DNA from: Pseudonocardia alaniniphila
Lineage (GTDB): Bacteria; Actinomycetota; Actinomycetes; Mycobacteriales; Pseudonocardiaceae
Length of the DNA stretch: 64,000 bases
Reading direction: 5' to 3'
Assembly (NCBI RefSeq): GCF_022524485.1
Contig: NZ_JAKXMK010000003.1
Coordinates: forward strand, 1-64,000
The notes beneath the pieces were generated by a model. The model did no database searches. It saw only the letters and a program-made list of their open reading frames with translations, and was not told the origin of the DNA. Shown in pieces: positions 1-10,932 of the stretch (within the stretch, counting starts at the first letter, position 1; each line of letters opens with the position of its first letter). Position numbers and translations under genes: made by a program.

Positions 1-179
1 CCGATCCACGACCCCCCGCGTCACATAACTCCACTTCGCATCCCCAAACTGCTGCATCACTCCGCCCTCCCCGAGGCACTGAACAAGATCTCCGTCCACA
101 CGGACCGAGGGTCCGCGCTCATCTCCGTACTCATCTGTCAGGCGGTAAAACCATCAGACCAGCGCCAGTCACGAGCCAT
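1..179 (-). pseudogene. 5' end of an unrecognised gene, apparently frameshifted, cut by the window edge
   Basis: Reading leftwards from an ATG at 179-177 gives MARDWRWSDGF, then a stop two codons later. If one base is added to the four-A run at 147-150 (TTTT on the coding strand), the reading continues without a stop to the window edge as F-Y-R-L-T-D-E-Y-G-D-E, and later contains VRVDGDLVQCLGEGGVMQQF. The protein-like composition on both sides of the homopolymer suggests a real gene with a one-base deletion, or a sequencing error. I do not recognise the family. The upstream ribosome site is weak. The gene continues beyond base 1. Confidence 0.35.
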
Positions 180-1575
180 ACCGCCGAACGCCCGGACCAG
201 GTCCGTTGCCGAGTAATCACGGCAACGACAGGTGAAATGTGGTGGAGGCGGCACGCTGACTACGTGCGCGCAGAAACCCGGTACAGGCAGGACACGATGT
301 CCTTTTCATCATCTACTTCTTGTCGATGGGCGATGGCGTGAACCACCGCGAGCCGACCGTCGTGAGCAGCAGGTTCAGCGAGACCCGAAGGCCGGCCCGA
401 GTAGGCGGAAAGCGGAGGGGGCCGAGTTCACTCCGACCAGCCCCCTGCGCCCCGGACTCCCCGACCGGAGCGGTCCCCACCAAGCATCTGGCGGTCTTGT
501 CGCCGAATCCTCATGAACTCAGCCGACGGTCCTGCAACGGTGCTCGAGTCGGCCCCGTCGCCCGGTGCGCTCACGACCGGGCAGAGCGATCACGCGGTAG
601 CCGCCGAACGAACTCGCCGAGCAAGCAGAGCACAGGGCGAACGATCCGACACCGATGATCTCCGTTTTCGGTGCAATCTCACACGGCTCGCTCCGTGCGA
701 TCGACTGGCAAGGCGGGGGCTGACATCCATGTCGTTCATTCCAACTGAGGGCGGGACGGAACCGCCGCAGTGTGGCGCGGGCGGTTTGCTGACACATCGC
801 CCTCGCACACTACCTGCCCCCGAGTCAGCCGGATGCAAAGTCGAAGTATACGGAAATCAATGTCGAGAATCATAAGTTGCAATCAGTGGCACTTTTCTGC
901 ACAAACATCCCGACGATCGACCACGAATGGCAGTTCCGACCGATACCGGGTGCTCCGCATATCGGGAACGGAGGATCTTCGTCATGAGAGTCGGCCCACC
1001 GCAGTGTTAGCACCACCACCAAGGCGCCGGCACTCGACCATCGGAACGCCGGTCGACTCCGGAGCACAACCAGCGGATCCCCCTCGGCAGGGTCGGCGGC
1101 GTGGCCCAAAGCTCCGTACCGGAGGTGACGCGCCGAGCGGCCGCGCAAGCACAGCACCGCCCTCGGGCCCGCTACAGCGAGCGGCGCGCAGCACCCGTGC
1201 AGCCGCGAATGGAGGGCTCGGGGTCCTCCGGGTGCCGCTGCCCTGTCACGCACCGACGGGCCCCCTCCACGTGCGGCGGAGCGCTCACTACCCCGGTCAG
1301 CGGGTTTCCGGTCGGCGGCCTGCCGGTAACCCTCCTGACGTGCTCAAATGAGGCACGGAGGTGCGCAACGCAGGGGGCGCCATGGACGGAGAACCTGGCC
1401 GAGGCAAGACGCGTCGCGCCGAGCGGGGGCATCAGGTCCGAGCACGAAGACCCTCCCTCCCGCCTGTCTGAGCCGGGCGGCGGGAAGTACTCGATCCACC
1501 TCGAAAACGGGCGGGGGCGTGCATCTCCACGCCCACGACCAACAGTGACGTCTCGAGTCCGAGGGTGGTAGGGCG
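180..1575. other. 1.4 kb without a supported gene
   Basis: Several overlapping open frames exist on both strands, but none has a recognisable family, a convincing ribosome site or protein-like composition; they are Arg/Pro/Ser-rich, as chance frames in high-GC DNA are. I see no tRNA, repeat or mobile element here. The right end must contain the promoter of the envelope operon that starts at 1576, but I could not pick out a convincing -35/-10 pair. Confidence 0.5.
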
Positions 1576-2826
1576 ATGGTGAGAGCCGGTTCGGGTCGAC
1601 GTGAGGCATCCCGGAAAGACTTTCGCCCCTGGCTGTGGCGAGACGCGGGCGAGCAGCCCGCCGGCGAAACCGGCACCGATACCGACGCGGACACCGACGC
1701 CGACGCGACGACGGAGCCCGAACCCGTCGCGCCGGATGCGGGCCTGGGTCTCGCGCGGCTGCTCTCCATCGCGCGCCTGACGCCCGTCCAAGCCGTCGCC
1801 CTGGCCACCGACGTATTCACCGAACTGGAGAAACGCCACGATGAACGTGGCGATGCAGGACCGATCCCGCTCCGGATCGAGTCCGTGCACGTCGGCGCAG
1901 ACGGACGTGCCTATCTGGCCGAGGACGATGTGCCCGTTCCCGTGAAGGACTCCACCGCCGACGCGGTGCTCGAGGAGCTCACGGCGGCCGCATGGCGAAC
2001 GACGACGGATTCGGAACGACCGACCACGGGCCCCATCGCAACCCTCGACCGGGCCACCGCTGAGGCACGCCGCCCCGACGCAAGCCTCGCAGCCGTCGCA
2101 TCTCTTCTCCGGGAAGCGGACACGGCGAGCGGCACCGAGGCACGGACCGAGCTCGCCCGGATGGTGTCGGCGGTCAACGGCGGTGCGCTCGCACCACCGC
2201 ATCCCCCGCTCACCAGCGCACCCCCGATCGCCCCCCGCCCACCGGACCCGGAGCGCCCACCCCGGTCGCTCGCGCGAGTCCTCGCGGGTCGCACCTGGAA
2301 GTGGGTGCTCTCCATCGTCGTGCTGGTCACGGTCGTCGTGATCGAGGTCGCCCTCCTGCGCGACACCATCGCCCGCGACATCGACGCCGTGCTCGAGGCC
2401 GGCCGCGCGGGGTCGGCGGCGCCGACCAGCACGCAGGTCTTCCTGCCCATAGCACCCGTGGCCCCCACGGCCGCGGGCACGGTGACCGGAGTGGATCTCC
2501 GCGCGGTCAACCAGTGCACACCCGACGCGGAGTGCGCGGTCCGGCTGCAGGTGGCGCTGCAGCCGACTGCCGCACCCCAGACCGTGACGTGGGGTTTCCA
2601 GGTCTTCGACCGCTGCACGGGCGCGACCACGACCGTTCCCGGTGGCGAAGTCACCGTACCGGCGGACGGCGACCGGGCCGTCGCCGTCGTCAGCGTCGCG
2701 CTGCCGCCCGGCGAGGCCCTGGCCGTGCTGGCCCGGACCGATCTTCCCTCCACCGCTGCGAGCGCGCCGGTGTTCGTTCCGTCCGATGCGAGTTGCGGGA
2801 CCCCCGCGGCTGAACCGTCCGGCTGA
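1576..2826 (+). CDS. Single-pass membrane protein upstream of the FtsW-PBP fusion (unknown function)
   Basis: 416 residues. After a basic start there is an Asp/Thr/Ala/Glu-rich low-complexity stretch (about 32-52), a globular cytoplasmic part (about 55-190), a Pro-rich linker, one transmembrane helix around 237-258 (WVLSIVVLVTVVVIEVALL) and an extracytoplasmic C-terminal domain with four cysteines, probably beta-rich. No family was recognised. The ATG follows GGTAGGGCG. It ends 22 bases before the ribosome site and start of the SEDS/PBP fusion and is almost certainly co-transcribed with it, so an accessory role in septal or polar peptidoglycan synthesis is a reasonable inference from position only. 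Confidence 0.75.
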   Translation: MVRAGSGRREASRKDFRPWLWRDAGEQPAGETGTDTDADTDADATTEPEPVAPDAGLGLARLLSIARLTPVQAVALATDVFTELEKRHDERGDAGPIPLRIESVHVGADGRAYLAEDDVPVPVKDSTADAVLEELTAAAWRTTTDSERPTTGPIATLDRATAEARRPDASLAAVASLLREADTASGTEARTELARMVSAVNGGALAPPHPPLTSAPPIAPRPPDPERPPRSLARVLAGRTWKWVLSIVVLVTVVVIEVALLRDTIARDIDAVLEAGRAGSAAPTSTQVFLPIAPVAPTAAGTVTGVDLRAVNQCTPDAECAVRLQVALQPTAAPQTVTWGFQVFDRCTGATTTVPGGEVTVPADGDRAVAVVSVALPPGEALAVLARTDLPSTAASAPVFVPSDASCGTPAAEPSG

Positions 2827-2848
2827 CCGAAGATGAGGAGGCTACGGC

Positions 2849-5806
2849 GTGCTGATCGTTGAGCATGGTGACAACCCGGCCGCAGACGAGCCGAACAACG
2901 GCCGCAAGCCGGCACGGCGGAAGGACAAGGGCGGCGTCACCTTCGACGTGCTGGCCATCATCGCCGCGCTCGTCCTGGTCGTCATCGGCCTGGCCAACCT
3001 CTGGGCCGTCGACGGTTTCGAGTTCGCCGCACGGCAGGCGGCGATCGCGGTCGCGGGTGTCGTGCTGCTGGCAGCCTTCTGGCGGTTCCGGGGCGCACTG
3101 CTCACGGCCTTGGGCTGGGTGACCTACCTCGGTGCCGTAGTCCTCCTGGCGGTGGTGCACGTCGCAGGCGAGACCTTCAACGGTGCGACCCGGTGGATCG
3201 GGATCGGCGACTTCACGTTCCAGCCCTCCGAGCTCGCGAAGCTCGGGGTGCTGCTCGTGCTCGCCGCGGTGCTCGGCTCACAGCGACCCTCGTGGCAACG
3301 CTTCGCCCTCGGGGTCGGGCTCGCCGTGGTACCGATCACCTTCACCGCGTTGCAACCGGACCTCAGCACCACGATGCTGCTGCTGGTTCTCACCGTCTCG
3401 ATGCTGATCATCGGCCGGATCCCGGCACGCATCATCCTTCCCCTGTTCGCGGGCGTCATCGTCGTGGCGCCCCTGGTGGTCGGGTCGCTGCGGCCCTACC
3501 AGCTGCAGCGGCTCGGCAGCTTCCTCGTCGGCTCGCACGAGTCACCCACCGGCGCAGGCTGGGCGATCCGACAGGCGCACATCGCCGTCGGCTCGGGCTC
3601 GCTCTTCGGCCGCTCGGGCGACCCGCTGTCGGGCCTGCAAGCCCAGTACCTCCCCGAGAAGGAGACCGACCTCGCCCTGGCCAGCGTCGTCGGGCAGTTC
3701 GGGCTCGTCGCCGGCGGCGTGGTGATCATCGCGGCGATCGTGCTGGTATGGCGGCTCGCCCTCGCCAGCCGGGTGCCTCGGAGCCCGCACGGCGCCCTGG
3801 TCGCGGGCGGTCTCGCGATCCTGATCGGCGTCGAGATCGTCGTCTCGGTCGGCGGCAACCTGGGCCTGCTCCCGCTGGCCGGTGTGCCGTTCCCGCTGCT
3901 CAGCTTCGGCGGCACGGCGTTGCTGGTGCACCTCGCCGCGCTCGGCGTCGCCCTCGGCGTCCGGCGTCAGGGAGCACGTCGACGGCTGTGGACCATGCCC
4001 GGCTGGCGCAATCGCCGGCCGCGGCTCATGCGGACGATCGCACTCGCTTCGAGCGCGCTGCTCGTGCTGTTCGGGCTCTACGGGTGGAACCTGCAGATGA
4101 CCCGCGGCCCCGAGCTTGCGGCGGCCGGGCACGAGCAGATGACACGGTGCATCCGGCTCCCCGCCCCCCGGGGGGCCATCACCGACCGGCACGGCGCACC
4201 GCTCGCGGTGAGTGCGTCGACGGCGGAGAACGCAATGGACCAGGTCCTCGCTGTGCCGGCCCTCGTGCGTTCCCGGCCCGACGACGTCGCCAAGCTCGCC
4301 TCTCTCATCGGCCAGCCCGTGGACGCCGTACGCACCAGCCTCGACAACGCGCCGGCGACCACGCTCTCCCTACCGCTGGCGGACGTCCCACGAGTGGCGG
4401 GCGACGCGGTCACGGCGGCCGGGATCACGGGGGTGATCGTCGTTCCGCAAGGCAGGCGGAGCTATCCCACCGGGGCCCTTCTCGGCCCCGTCCTCGGATT
4501 CGCGGGCATCGCGACCCCGACCGACATCGAGCGGTGGCCGGATCTGCCTGCAGGCGAGATCGTCGGGAGGGCCGGGCTGGAACAGCAGTACGACTCGGTG
4601 CTGCGCGGTGTGAACGGACGCCAGTGCGTGTACGTGTCCCCGCCCGGGATCCCGGTCGCGATGGGTGAGCGGGTGGAGCCGGTGCGCGGAGCCGACCTGC
4701 GGCTGTCGCTGGACCTCGGGCTGCAGGAGCGGCTCTCGGCCGGTCTCGTGAACGCGTTGCGGGGCCAGCGCAAGAGCCACGTCGGCGCCGCCCTGGCGAT
4801 GGACCCCCGCAACGGCCAGATCCTCGCGCTCGCGAGCGCCCCGTCCTACGACAACAACGTGTACGGCCCGCCGGTCGACGTCGCCGGCGTGCAGGCAGCC
4901 GCGAACGCGCCGGGCCACCCCATGCTCGAGCACGCGACCCAGGCCGCACTACCGCCCGGTTCGACGTTCAAGCTGGTGGTGGCCGCGGCCCAGATGGTGA
5001 ACCCGGTGATCCCGCCCGAGAAGGTCATCCCGACGGGCGGAAGCTACACGCTCGGCGGCCACACCTTCGGCAACTGGAAACCGATGGGACCCATGGACCT
5101 GGTCCAGTCCATCGCGTGGTCCAACGACGTGTACTTCTACAAGCTCGCCAACGCTCTCGGACCGGAGCCGATCATCGACGCGGCCCACGCCCTCGGGGTG
5201 GGCAAACGGACCGGGATCGACCTGCCCGGTGAGTCGCCCGGCTACATCGGCACTCCCGAGAGCGTGGCTGCGAACGGCGGCACCTGGTACGGCGGGTCGA
5301 CCGTGATCCTCGGCATCGGGCAGGGCTATCTGACGGTCACGCCCCTGCAGAACGCCCTCTTCACCGCCGGTGTGGCCACCGGCCAGCTCGTCACACCGCG
5401 GCTGGGCCTGGCGACGGGGACGAACGGGGGCATCTTCACGACGCTGCCCACCCCGGCTCCGACGCCGGTGCCGTTCTCCGACAAGCTCGGCCCGGTCCGG
5501 GACGGGATGCGCGCCGTGGTGACCGGGGGTACCGCTACCGGGCTCTCCGGCCTGCCCTTCCCGGTGGGAGCCAAGACGGGCACGGCGCAGGACGGCAGCC
5601 TCTCCGACGTCCACTACGACAACTGGCTGTCGGCCGCGGCACCGATGCCCGACCCGAGGATCGTCATGACCGCGGTCGTGCAGGGTCCGGGCTCCGGAGG
5701 CAACAACGTGAAGACCCTGATCGCCGACGGCCTGCGCTACTTCCACGACAACGAGGCCCGCGTGATGTCCACCGACCCGATGCAGGACCCCGCCAGCGGG
5801 CGGTGA
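2849..5806 (+). CDS. FtsW/RodA (SEDS) - class B penicillin-binding protein fusion
   Basis: 985 residues starting at GTG behind GAGGAGG (2835-2841). The N-terminal half (about 30-375) is a multi-pass SEDS peptidoglycan glycosyltransferase, with the FQPSELAK motif (Q125) and the late LLPLAGVPFPLLSFGG loop. A further helix (about 396-415) re-enters the membrane and leads to a class B PBP: the RGAITDRHG dimerisation-domain motif (from R441) and all three transpeptidase motifs, STFK (catalytic S705), SND (758-760) and KTGTAQ (from K909). SEDS proteins polymerise lipid II and bPBPs cross-link the product; normally they are separate partners, often adjacent genes. Here both activities lie in one chain with no stop or frameshift between. 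It is the second gene of a two-gene unit. Confidence 0.93.
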   Translation: MLIVEHGDNPAADEPNNGRKPARRKDKGGVTFDVLAIIAALVLVVIGLANLWAVDGFEFAARQAAIAVAGVVLLAAFWRFRGALLTALGWVTYLGAVVLLAVVHVAGETFNGATRWIGIGDFTFQPSELAKLGVLLVLAAVLGSQRPSWQRFALGVGLAVVPITFTALQPDLSTTMLLLVLTVSMLIIGRIPARIILPLFAGVIVVAPLVVGSLRPYQLQRLGSFLVGSHESPTGAGWAIRQAHIAVGSGSLFGRSGDPLSGLQAQYLPEKETDLALASVVGQFGLVAGGVVIIAAIVLVWRLALASRVPRSPHGALVAGGLAILIGVEIVVSVGGNLGLLPLAGVPFPLLSFGGTALLVHLAALGVALGVRRQGARRRLWTMPGWRNRRPRLMRTIALASSALLVLFGLYGWNLQMTRGPELAAAGHEQMTRCIRLPAPRGAITDRHGAPLAVSASTAENAMDQVLAVPALVRSRPDDVAKLASLIGQPVDAVRTSLDNAPATTLSLPLADVPRVAGDAVTAAGITGVIVVPQGRRSYPTGALLGPVLGFAGIATPTDIERWPDLPAGEIVGRAGLEQQYDSVLRGVNGRQCVYVSPPGIPVAMGERVEPVRGADLRLSLDLGLQERLSAGLVNALRGQRKSHVGAALAMDPRNGQILALASAPSYDNNVYGPPVDVAGVQAAANAPGHPMLEHATQAALPPGSTFKLVVAAAQMVNPVIPPEKVIPTGGSYTLGGHTFGNWKPMGPMDLVQSIAWSNDVYFYKLANALGPEPIIDAAHALGVGKRTGIDLPGESPGYIGTPESVAANGGTWYGGSTVILGIGQGYLTVTPLQNALFTAGVATGQLVTPRLGLATGTNGGIFTTLPTPAPTPVPFSDKLGPVRDGMRAVVTGGTATGLSGLPFPVGAKTGTAQDGSLSDVHYDNWLSAAAPMPDPRIVMTAVVQGPGSGGNNVKTLIADGLRYFHDNEARVMSTDPMQDPASGR

Positions 5807-5891
5807 CCGAACCCCACCGTCCTACGCGCCTGCCGCCGCGCGCGCTCGGCGCCCACGGGCCGAGATCGGCGAGTGGCGGCTCGGTTGTCCC

Positions 5892-6730
<839 letters not shown>

Positions 6731-6808
6731 ACCTCGTCGCCCGACCGTCGCGGTGCTTGCTCGCGATGGACGAACGCGGGTGGGGCCGCAGTTGTTACGG
6801 GACTTCGG

Positions 6809-7804
6809 TCAGCTCCAGCCGTAGGCATCGGTGACGCCCGGCGTGCGCAGGCAGCGCGCCGCGCCCTCGGCCACACATGTCAGCGGGTTCTCGGCCACCT
6901 TCACGGGGAAGCCGAAGGCCCGTTCGAGCCGCTGGCTGAACCCGCGGGTCAACGAGGCCCCGCCGAAGAGGTGGATGCCCTCGCCCAGCACGTCCCCCGC
7001 CGCCTCCGGCGGCAGGTCGTCGAGGCACGCCGCGAGCGTCTCGACGATCGAGTCCGTGATGGGCTCGACGACCTTGACGATCTCCGAGACCGGCACCGTC
7101 GCCAGCCGCGCGTGGCCGCTCGCGGCGTCGCGCCCCGGCACGACCGTGCTGGACTCGGTGGTGTGACCGATGCGGATCTTGAGGTCCTCCGCGGTCTGCT
7201 CACCCACGATGAGCTGGTGGTGCTCGCGGATGTGGCGGTAGATCGCCACGGTCATCTCGTCGCCTGCCACACGGCAGGACCGGGCCGTGAGCACCCCGCC
7301 GTAGCAGAACGCCGTGACCTCGGCCGTGCCACCGCCGACGTCGACGACCATGTGCACGCGGCGCTCCATGGGGTCGATACCGCACCCGACGGCACCGGCG
7401 ATCGACTCGTCGATCGCGGTGGCGCTCTTGATGCCGGCCTCGTCCGCCGCCTCGAGCAGCGCCTGCCGTTCGAGATGCGTCGCCCCGGACGGAACGCCGA
7501 TGGCGACCTTCGCGTAGCCGCGCTGCCACGAGCGCCGGACGGAACGCCGCACCACCGCACGCAGATAGGTGCGGGCCGTCTCCAGGTCGGTGATGACACC
7601 GTCCTGGAGCGGGCGCAGCGCCGTCATCCCTGCCGGGACGCGCCCGAGCAGGTCGAAGGCCTCACGGCCGATCGCTACGAGTCGAGTGCGGCGTCGTGCG
7701 GAATTTCGCCGCAACAACACCGACGGTTCGTCAAAGACGATGCCGCGCGTCTCGTCGCACACCACCGTATTCGCAGTACCGAGATCGATTCCGAACTGAG
7801 CCAC
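6809..7804 (-). CDS. mreB: MreB-like bacterial actin
   Basis: 331 residues from a GTG at 7804 with GGGAGG seven bases upstream; a longer frame reaches 7873 but lacks a site. The actin/Hsp70 ATPase signatures are present: FGIDLGTANTVV (phosphate 1, residues 4-15), DVGGGTAEV (phosphate 2, about 145) and a late GGASLTRGF (adenosine motif). MreB-family proteins polymerise on the inner membrane face and guide SEDS/PBP wall synthesis; in filamentous actinomycetes such paralogues often serve spore walls rather than rod shape. There are no mreC/mreD neighbours, so this is a stand-alone paralogue. It converges on the SEDS/PBP operon across the repeat array. Confidence 0.85.
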   Translation of the reverse strand: MAQFGIDLGTANTVVCDETRGIVFDEPSVLLRRNSARRRTRLVAIGREAFDLLGRVPAGMTALRPLQDGVITDLETARTYLRAVVRRSVRRSWQRGYAKVAIGVPSGATHLERQALLEAADEAGIKSATAIDESIAGAVGCGIDPMERRVHMVVDVGGGTAEVTAFCYGGVLTARSCRVAGDEMTVAIYRHIREHHQLIVGEQTAEDLKIRIGHTTESSTVVPGRDAASGHARLATVPVSEIVKVVEPITDSIVETLAACLDDLPPEAAGDVLGEGIHLFGGASLTRGFSQRLERAFGFPVKVAENPLTCVAEGAARCLRTPGVTDAYGWS

Positions 7805-8023
7805 GGACCCTCCCCGGGTGAGCGGCCCCCCTGTCATTGAGTCTGCGACCCCGCGCTCATCCGGTCCAGCCACCTATTGGCTGCGTTCGACGACACACTC
7901 CGTATCGATTCGACCGGGTAGCCCACGACCGAGCACCACTCCTGGTTCCGAGCGCTCGGATGGACCCGTGAGCCCGTACTCAAACCTCGTTAGGACAGGC
8001 AATCTTCTCGGAGAACGGGGCGG

Positions 8024-9364
8024 TCAGACAGTCGCCGGACCGGTGGCACGGGCCGGCCGCCCCTCCACGTTCGGCGCGAGGTCCGTGACCCCCCGACGGG
8101 GCATCAGCAGCAGTGCGACGAAGGAGACGACGCAGCAACCGATGATGTAGATGGAGATCCAGGTACTCGATCCGGTGCTCTGGAGGATTGCCGCCGCGAT
8201 CAGAGGCGCTGGTCCACCCGCGATGACGGACGCGAGTTGGTAGCCGATGCCCGCACCGCTGTAGCGGATGTTGGCTCCGAAGCTCTCGGCGATCAATGCG
8301 GCCTGCGGCCCGTACTGCATGTCATGGAAGATCAACGACACGACGATCGCGAGCAGCACGAGACCCGCCACGCGCGTGTTCAGCAGCCCGAAATAGGGGA
8401 ACGCGAACACGGCGGTGCACACGATGCCGATTCCGTACATCATCCGGCGCCCGATCAGATCGGACAGGTGGCCGAACAGCGGAACGCTCACGAATCCGAC
8501 CGCCGCGGCGATGAGCGTGTCGTTGAGCAGCCCTGTGCGCGACAGCTGGAGCTGCTGGGTGCCGTAGGTGAGCACGAAGGTCACGAACAGATAGAACGGC
8601 GCTTGCTCCGACATCCGGACGAACGCGGACGTCAGGATCTCCCGCCACTGGTGCCGGAACGCCTCGAGCACCGGGACGCGCAGTACGGCCTGGGTCTTCT
8701 TCACCTCGGTGAAGGCCGGGCTCTCCAGCACCTTCAGCCGCACATAGAGCCCGATCCCGACGAGCACGATGCTGACCAGGAACGGCACCCGCCAGCCCCA
8801 GGTCAGGAAGCCATCGCCCGTCGTGGCCGACATCAGTTGGACCATGGCCGTGGAGAGCAGCAGCCCGATCGGGACGCCGAGCTGCGGCCAGCTCGCCATG
8901 AACCCCCGCCGCTTGTCCGATCCCCACTCCATGGACAGCAGCACCGAACCGCCCCACTCCCCACCGACCGCGACCCCCTGGAGCAGGCGCAGCACGGTCA
9001 GCAGGATCGGTGCAGCGATGCCGATCGACGCGAACCCCGGAAGGACACCGATGAGCGTGGTGCCCACGCCCATGATCATCAACGTGGTGATCAGCGTGGC
9101 CTTCCGGCCGATCCGGTCGCCGTAGTGGCCGAAGATGGCGGCGCCGATCGGCCGGGCCGCGAAACCGACGAACTGGGTGCCGAACGAGGCGATCACACCG
9201 GCATACGGTGTGGATCCCGGAAAGAAGACGTGTGGGAACACCAGTGCAGCGGCAGTACCGTAGAGGAAGAAGTCGTACCATTCGATCGAAGTGCCGACCG
9301 TACTGGCGACAACGGCGCGGCGCCGTTGCGACCGAAACAGCACCTCTGATTGCCCGGTGTTCAT
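8024..9364 (-). CDS. MHS-family MFS metabolite:proton symporter (ProP/ShiA-like)
   Basis: 446 residues, twelve predicted membrane helices. The N-terminus carries VGTSIEWYDFFLYGTAAAL, typical of the metabolite:H+ symporter family, and a loop GHYGDRIGRK that is the MFS loop 2-3 motif. ATG 9364 is preferred over GTG 9367 because AGGAG then sits six bases upstream. Members import shikimate, alpha-ketoglutarate, citrate, proline/betaine or aromatic acids; the substrate cannot be told from sequence. It stands alone between the mreB-like gene and a DUF222 protein. Confidence 0.88.
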   Translation of the reverse strand: MNTGQSEVLFRSQRRRAVVASTVGTSIEWYDFFLYGTAAALVFPHVFFPGSTPYAGVIASFGTQFVGFAARPIGAAIFGHYGDRIGRKATLITTLMIMGVGTTLIGVLPGFASIGIAAPILLTVLRLLQGVAVGGEWGGSVLLSMEWGSDKRRGFMASWPQLGVPIGLLLSTAMVQLMSATTGDGFLTWGWRVPFLVSIVLVGIGLYVRLKVLESPAFTEVKKTQAVLRVPVLEAFRHQWREILTSAFVRMSEQAPFYLFVTFVLTYGTQQLQLSRTGLLNDTLIAAAVGFVSVPLFGHLSDLIGRRMMYGIGIVCTAVFAFPYFGLLNTRVAGLVLLAIVVSLIFHDMQYGPQAALIAESFGANIRYSGAGIGYQLASVIAGGPAPLIAAAILQSTGSSTWISIYIIGCCVVSFVALLLMPRRGVTDLAPNVEGRPARATGPATV

Positions 9365-9654
9365 CACGCACTCCTATGGACGGTCGAACCGCGGCTCGAT
9401 CGGCGGCGCCACCCGATCCCCGGGGCGGCCCACCGATCACCGAGAATGCTGCGATCCCACGGTTCAGGTGTCAAATCGCAAAAGTGACGAACAGAACAAA
9501 ACAGATATTTCGGCCCAGTCGACACCGACTGATCAGTAAACCCGACGGTTTGTCCTCGCTATGCGCACAGGGCTGCGGGCGGTCGGCAATGCCCGGCCGA
9601 TCGTTCCCGGGCCGGCCGTGCAGAGACGGTTCGGTCCGCCGCACGCATCCTGAC

Positions 9655-10932
9655 TTATCCATGGAAAGTGGCGGGGTGCGGAGGTTTTCGGCGGGCAGTC
9701 TGGGTGTGGTCGATCCATTTCGGTGGAACGAACTCCGGGATCCCGTTGCGGATGTGGACCTGCCAGCCGGATTCGCGATGCAGCAGCCGATGGTGGAAGC
9801 GGCAGAGCATCACGCAGTTGTGCACTGCGGTCTCTCCACCCTTCTCCCAGGCCTCCAGGTGGTGGATCTCGCACCACGACGCGGGACGTCCGCAGCCTGG
9901 TTTGGCGCAACCACGATCGCGGGCAGCGATCGCCCGGCGAAGCACGTCGGGAATGGTGCGCCGGGCGCGTCCGACATCCAAGGGTTGCCCGGCCCCGCCG
10001 AACACCACCGGCACCACCCGGGCGTCGCAGGCCAGCATCCGGAGATCCGCCGGCTGCAGCCGGGCGCCGAAGTCCAGGCTCGCCGTTCGCGCTCGCTGTT
10101 CCAGTTCGGCGAGCGGGATGATGACGTTCAGGTGCGGGCGCTCCCCGCCGCACTGGGGCAACTGCCCGGAGTCCAACACGCGAGCGCAGATCTCGCCCAG
10201 GGCATCGGCTCGTCGCTGCCCGGCGGTGCGTTCGTCTTCCGGACCGCGGGGCAGGCACAAGGAGTCCAGAGCGGTGGCCAACGCTTCTCGGGTGAGTCCG
10301 TCGAGCCGGCCCTTCACCTTCCCCGTGCGCATCGACAGGTGGAGCTCGTTGACCTGCTCCGGCTCGTCCTCGCGTTCCCCGGGCCCGTCCTGGTCCAGCA
10401 CGCTGATCAGGTCGTGGGCGAACACCGCCAGCTCCGCAGGACGATAGGAGGCCGCTTGCTCGGCCAGCTTCTCCTCCGCGGCCGCCCATACCTGCGGACC
10501 GAGCCGCCGCGCCGCGGGCGAGCGCAGCGCCTCGGAGATCACCTCGACATGCCGCAAGCCGATCTCGCCTGCTGCGAACACCGCCGCGGTGGCGGGAAGC
10601 CGCGCCGGCAATGTGCGCCCATCCAGCGATCTACCGGGGCAGGCGTCCTCGGCGACTCGGATCCGACGCCGCGCAATCGCGGTGTCACACCCGAGCAGGT
10701 CGGCTACCGCCTGCACCGGGCTGCGGTAGCCGCGGGCGGTGAACACCCCGTCGCGCACGAGGCCGGCGACCAGCTCGATCTGCAGGTGCTCCAATTGTCG
10801 GGACAGCGACTCGCACACGCTCACCGCGGCGACCCGCTGTTCTTCCGGCGCGCGGGAATCCGCGGCGGCGCGCAGCGATCCGACCCCGCGCTGCAGGGTT
10901 CGGCTCGCCAGCGCGACCGCGTTCTCCGACAC
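9655..10932 (-). CDS. DUF222 / HNH endonuclease-domain protein (13E12 repeat family-like)
   Basis: 425 residues from GTG. The N-terminal two thirds is the helical DUF222 region; the C-terminus is an HNH nuclease fold with CAKPGCGRPASWCEIHHLE, then HN and CRFHHRLLH, giving paired cysteines for a structural zinc and the HNH catalytic histidines. This is the 13E12-repeat type, present in many near-identical copies in mycobacteria and relatives and thought to be linked to mobile DNA, although its function is unproven. No terminal repeats or transposase flank it here, so I annotate it as a gene and not as an element. Confidence 0.88.
   Translation of the reverse strand: MSENAVALASRTLQRGVGSLRAAADSRAPEEQRVAAVSVCESLSRQLEHLQIELVAGLVRDGVFTARGYRSPVQAVADLLGCDTAIARRRIRVAEDACPGRSLDGRTLPARLPATAAVFAAGEIGLRHVEVISEALRSPAARRLGPQVWAAAEEKLAEQAASYRPAELAVFAHDLISVLDQDGPGEREDEPEQVNELHLSMRTGKVKGRLDGLTREALATALDSLCLPRGPEDERTAGQRRADALGEICARVLDSGQLPQCGGERPHLNVIIPLAELEQRARTASLDFGARLQPADLRMLACDARVVPVVFGGAGQPLDVGRARRTIPDVLRRAIAARDRGCAKPGCGRPASWCEIHHLEAWEKGGETAVHNCVMLCRFHHRLLHRESGWQVHIRNGIPEFVPPKWIDHTQTARRKPPHPATFHG

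Noticed and set aside
1..1575. Possible mobile element or phage remnant in the left 1.5 kb
   Set aside because: I found no transposase-like frame, terminal repeats or target duplication; only one frameshifted gene start of unknown family.
9655..10932. Treating the DUF222-HNH gene as a homing or insertion element
   Set aside because: There is no intron or intein context, terminal repeat or target duplication; the family is a normal, amplified actinobacterial gene.
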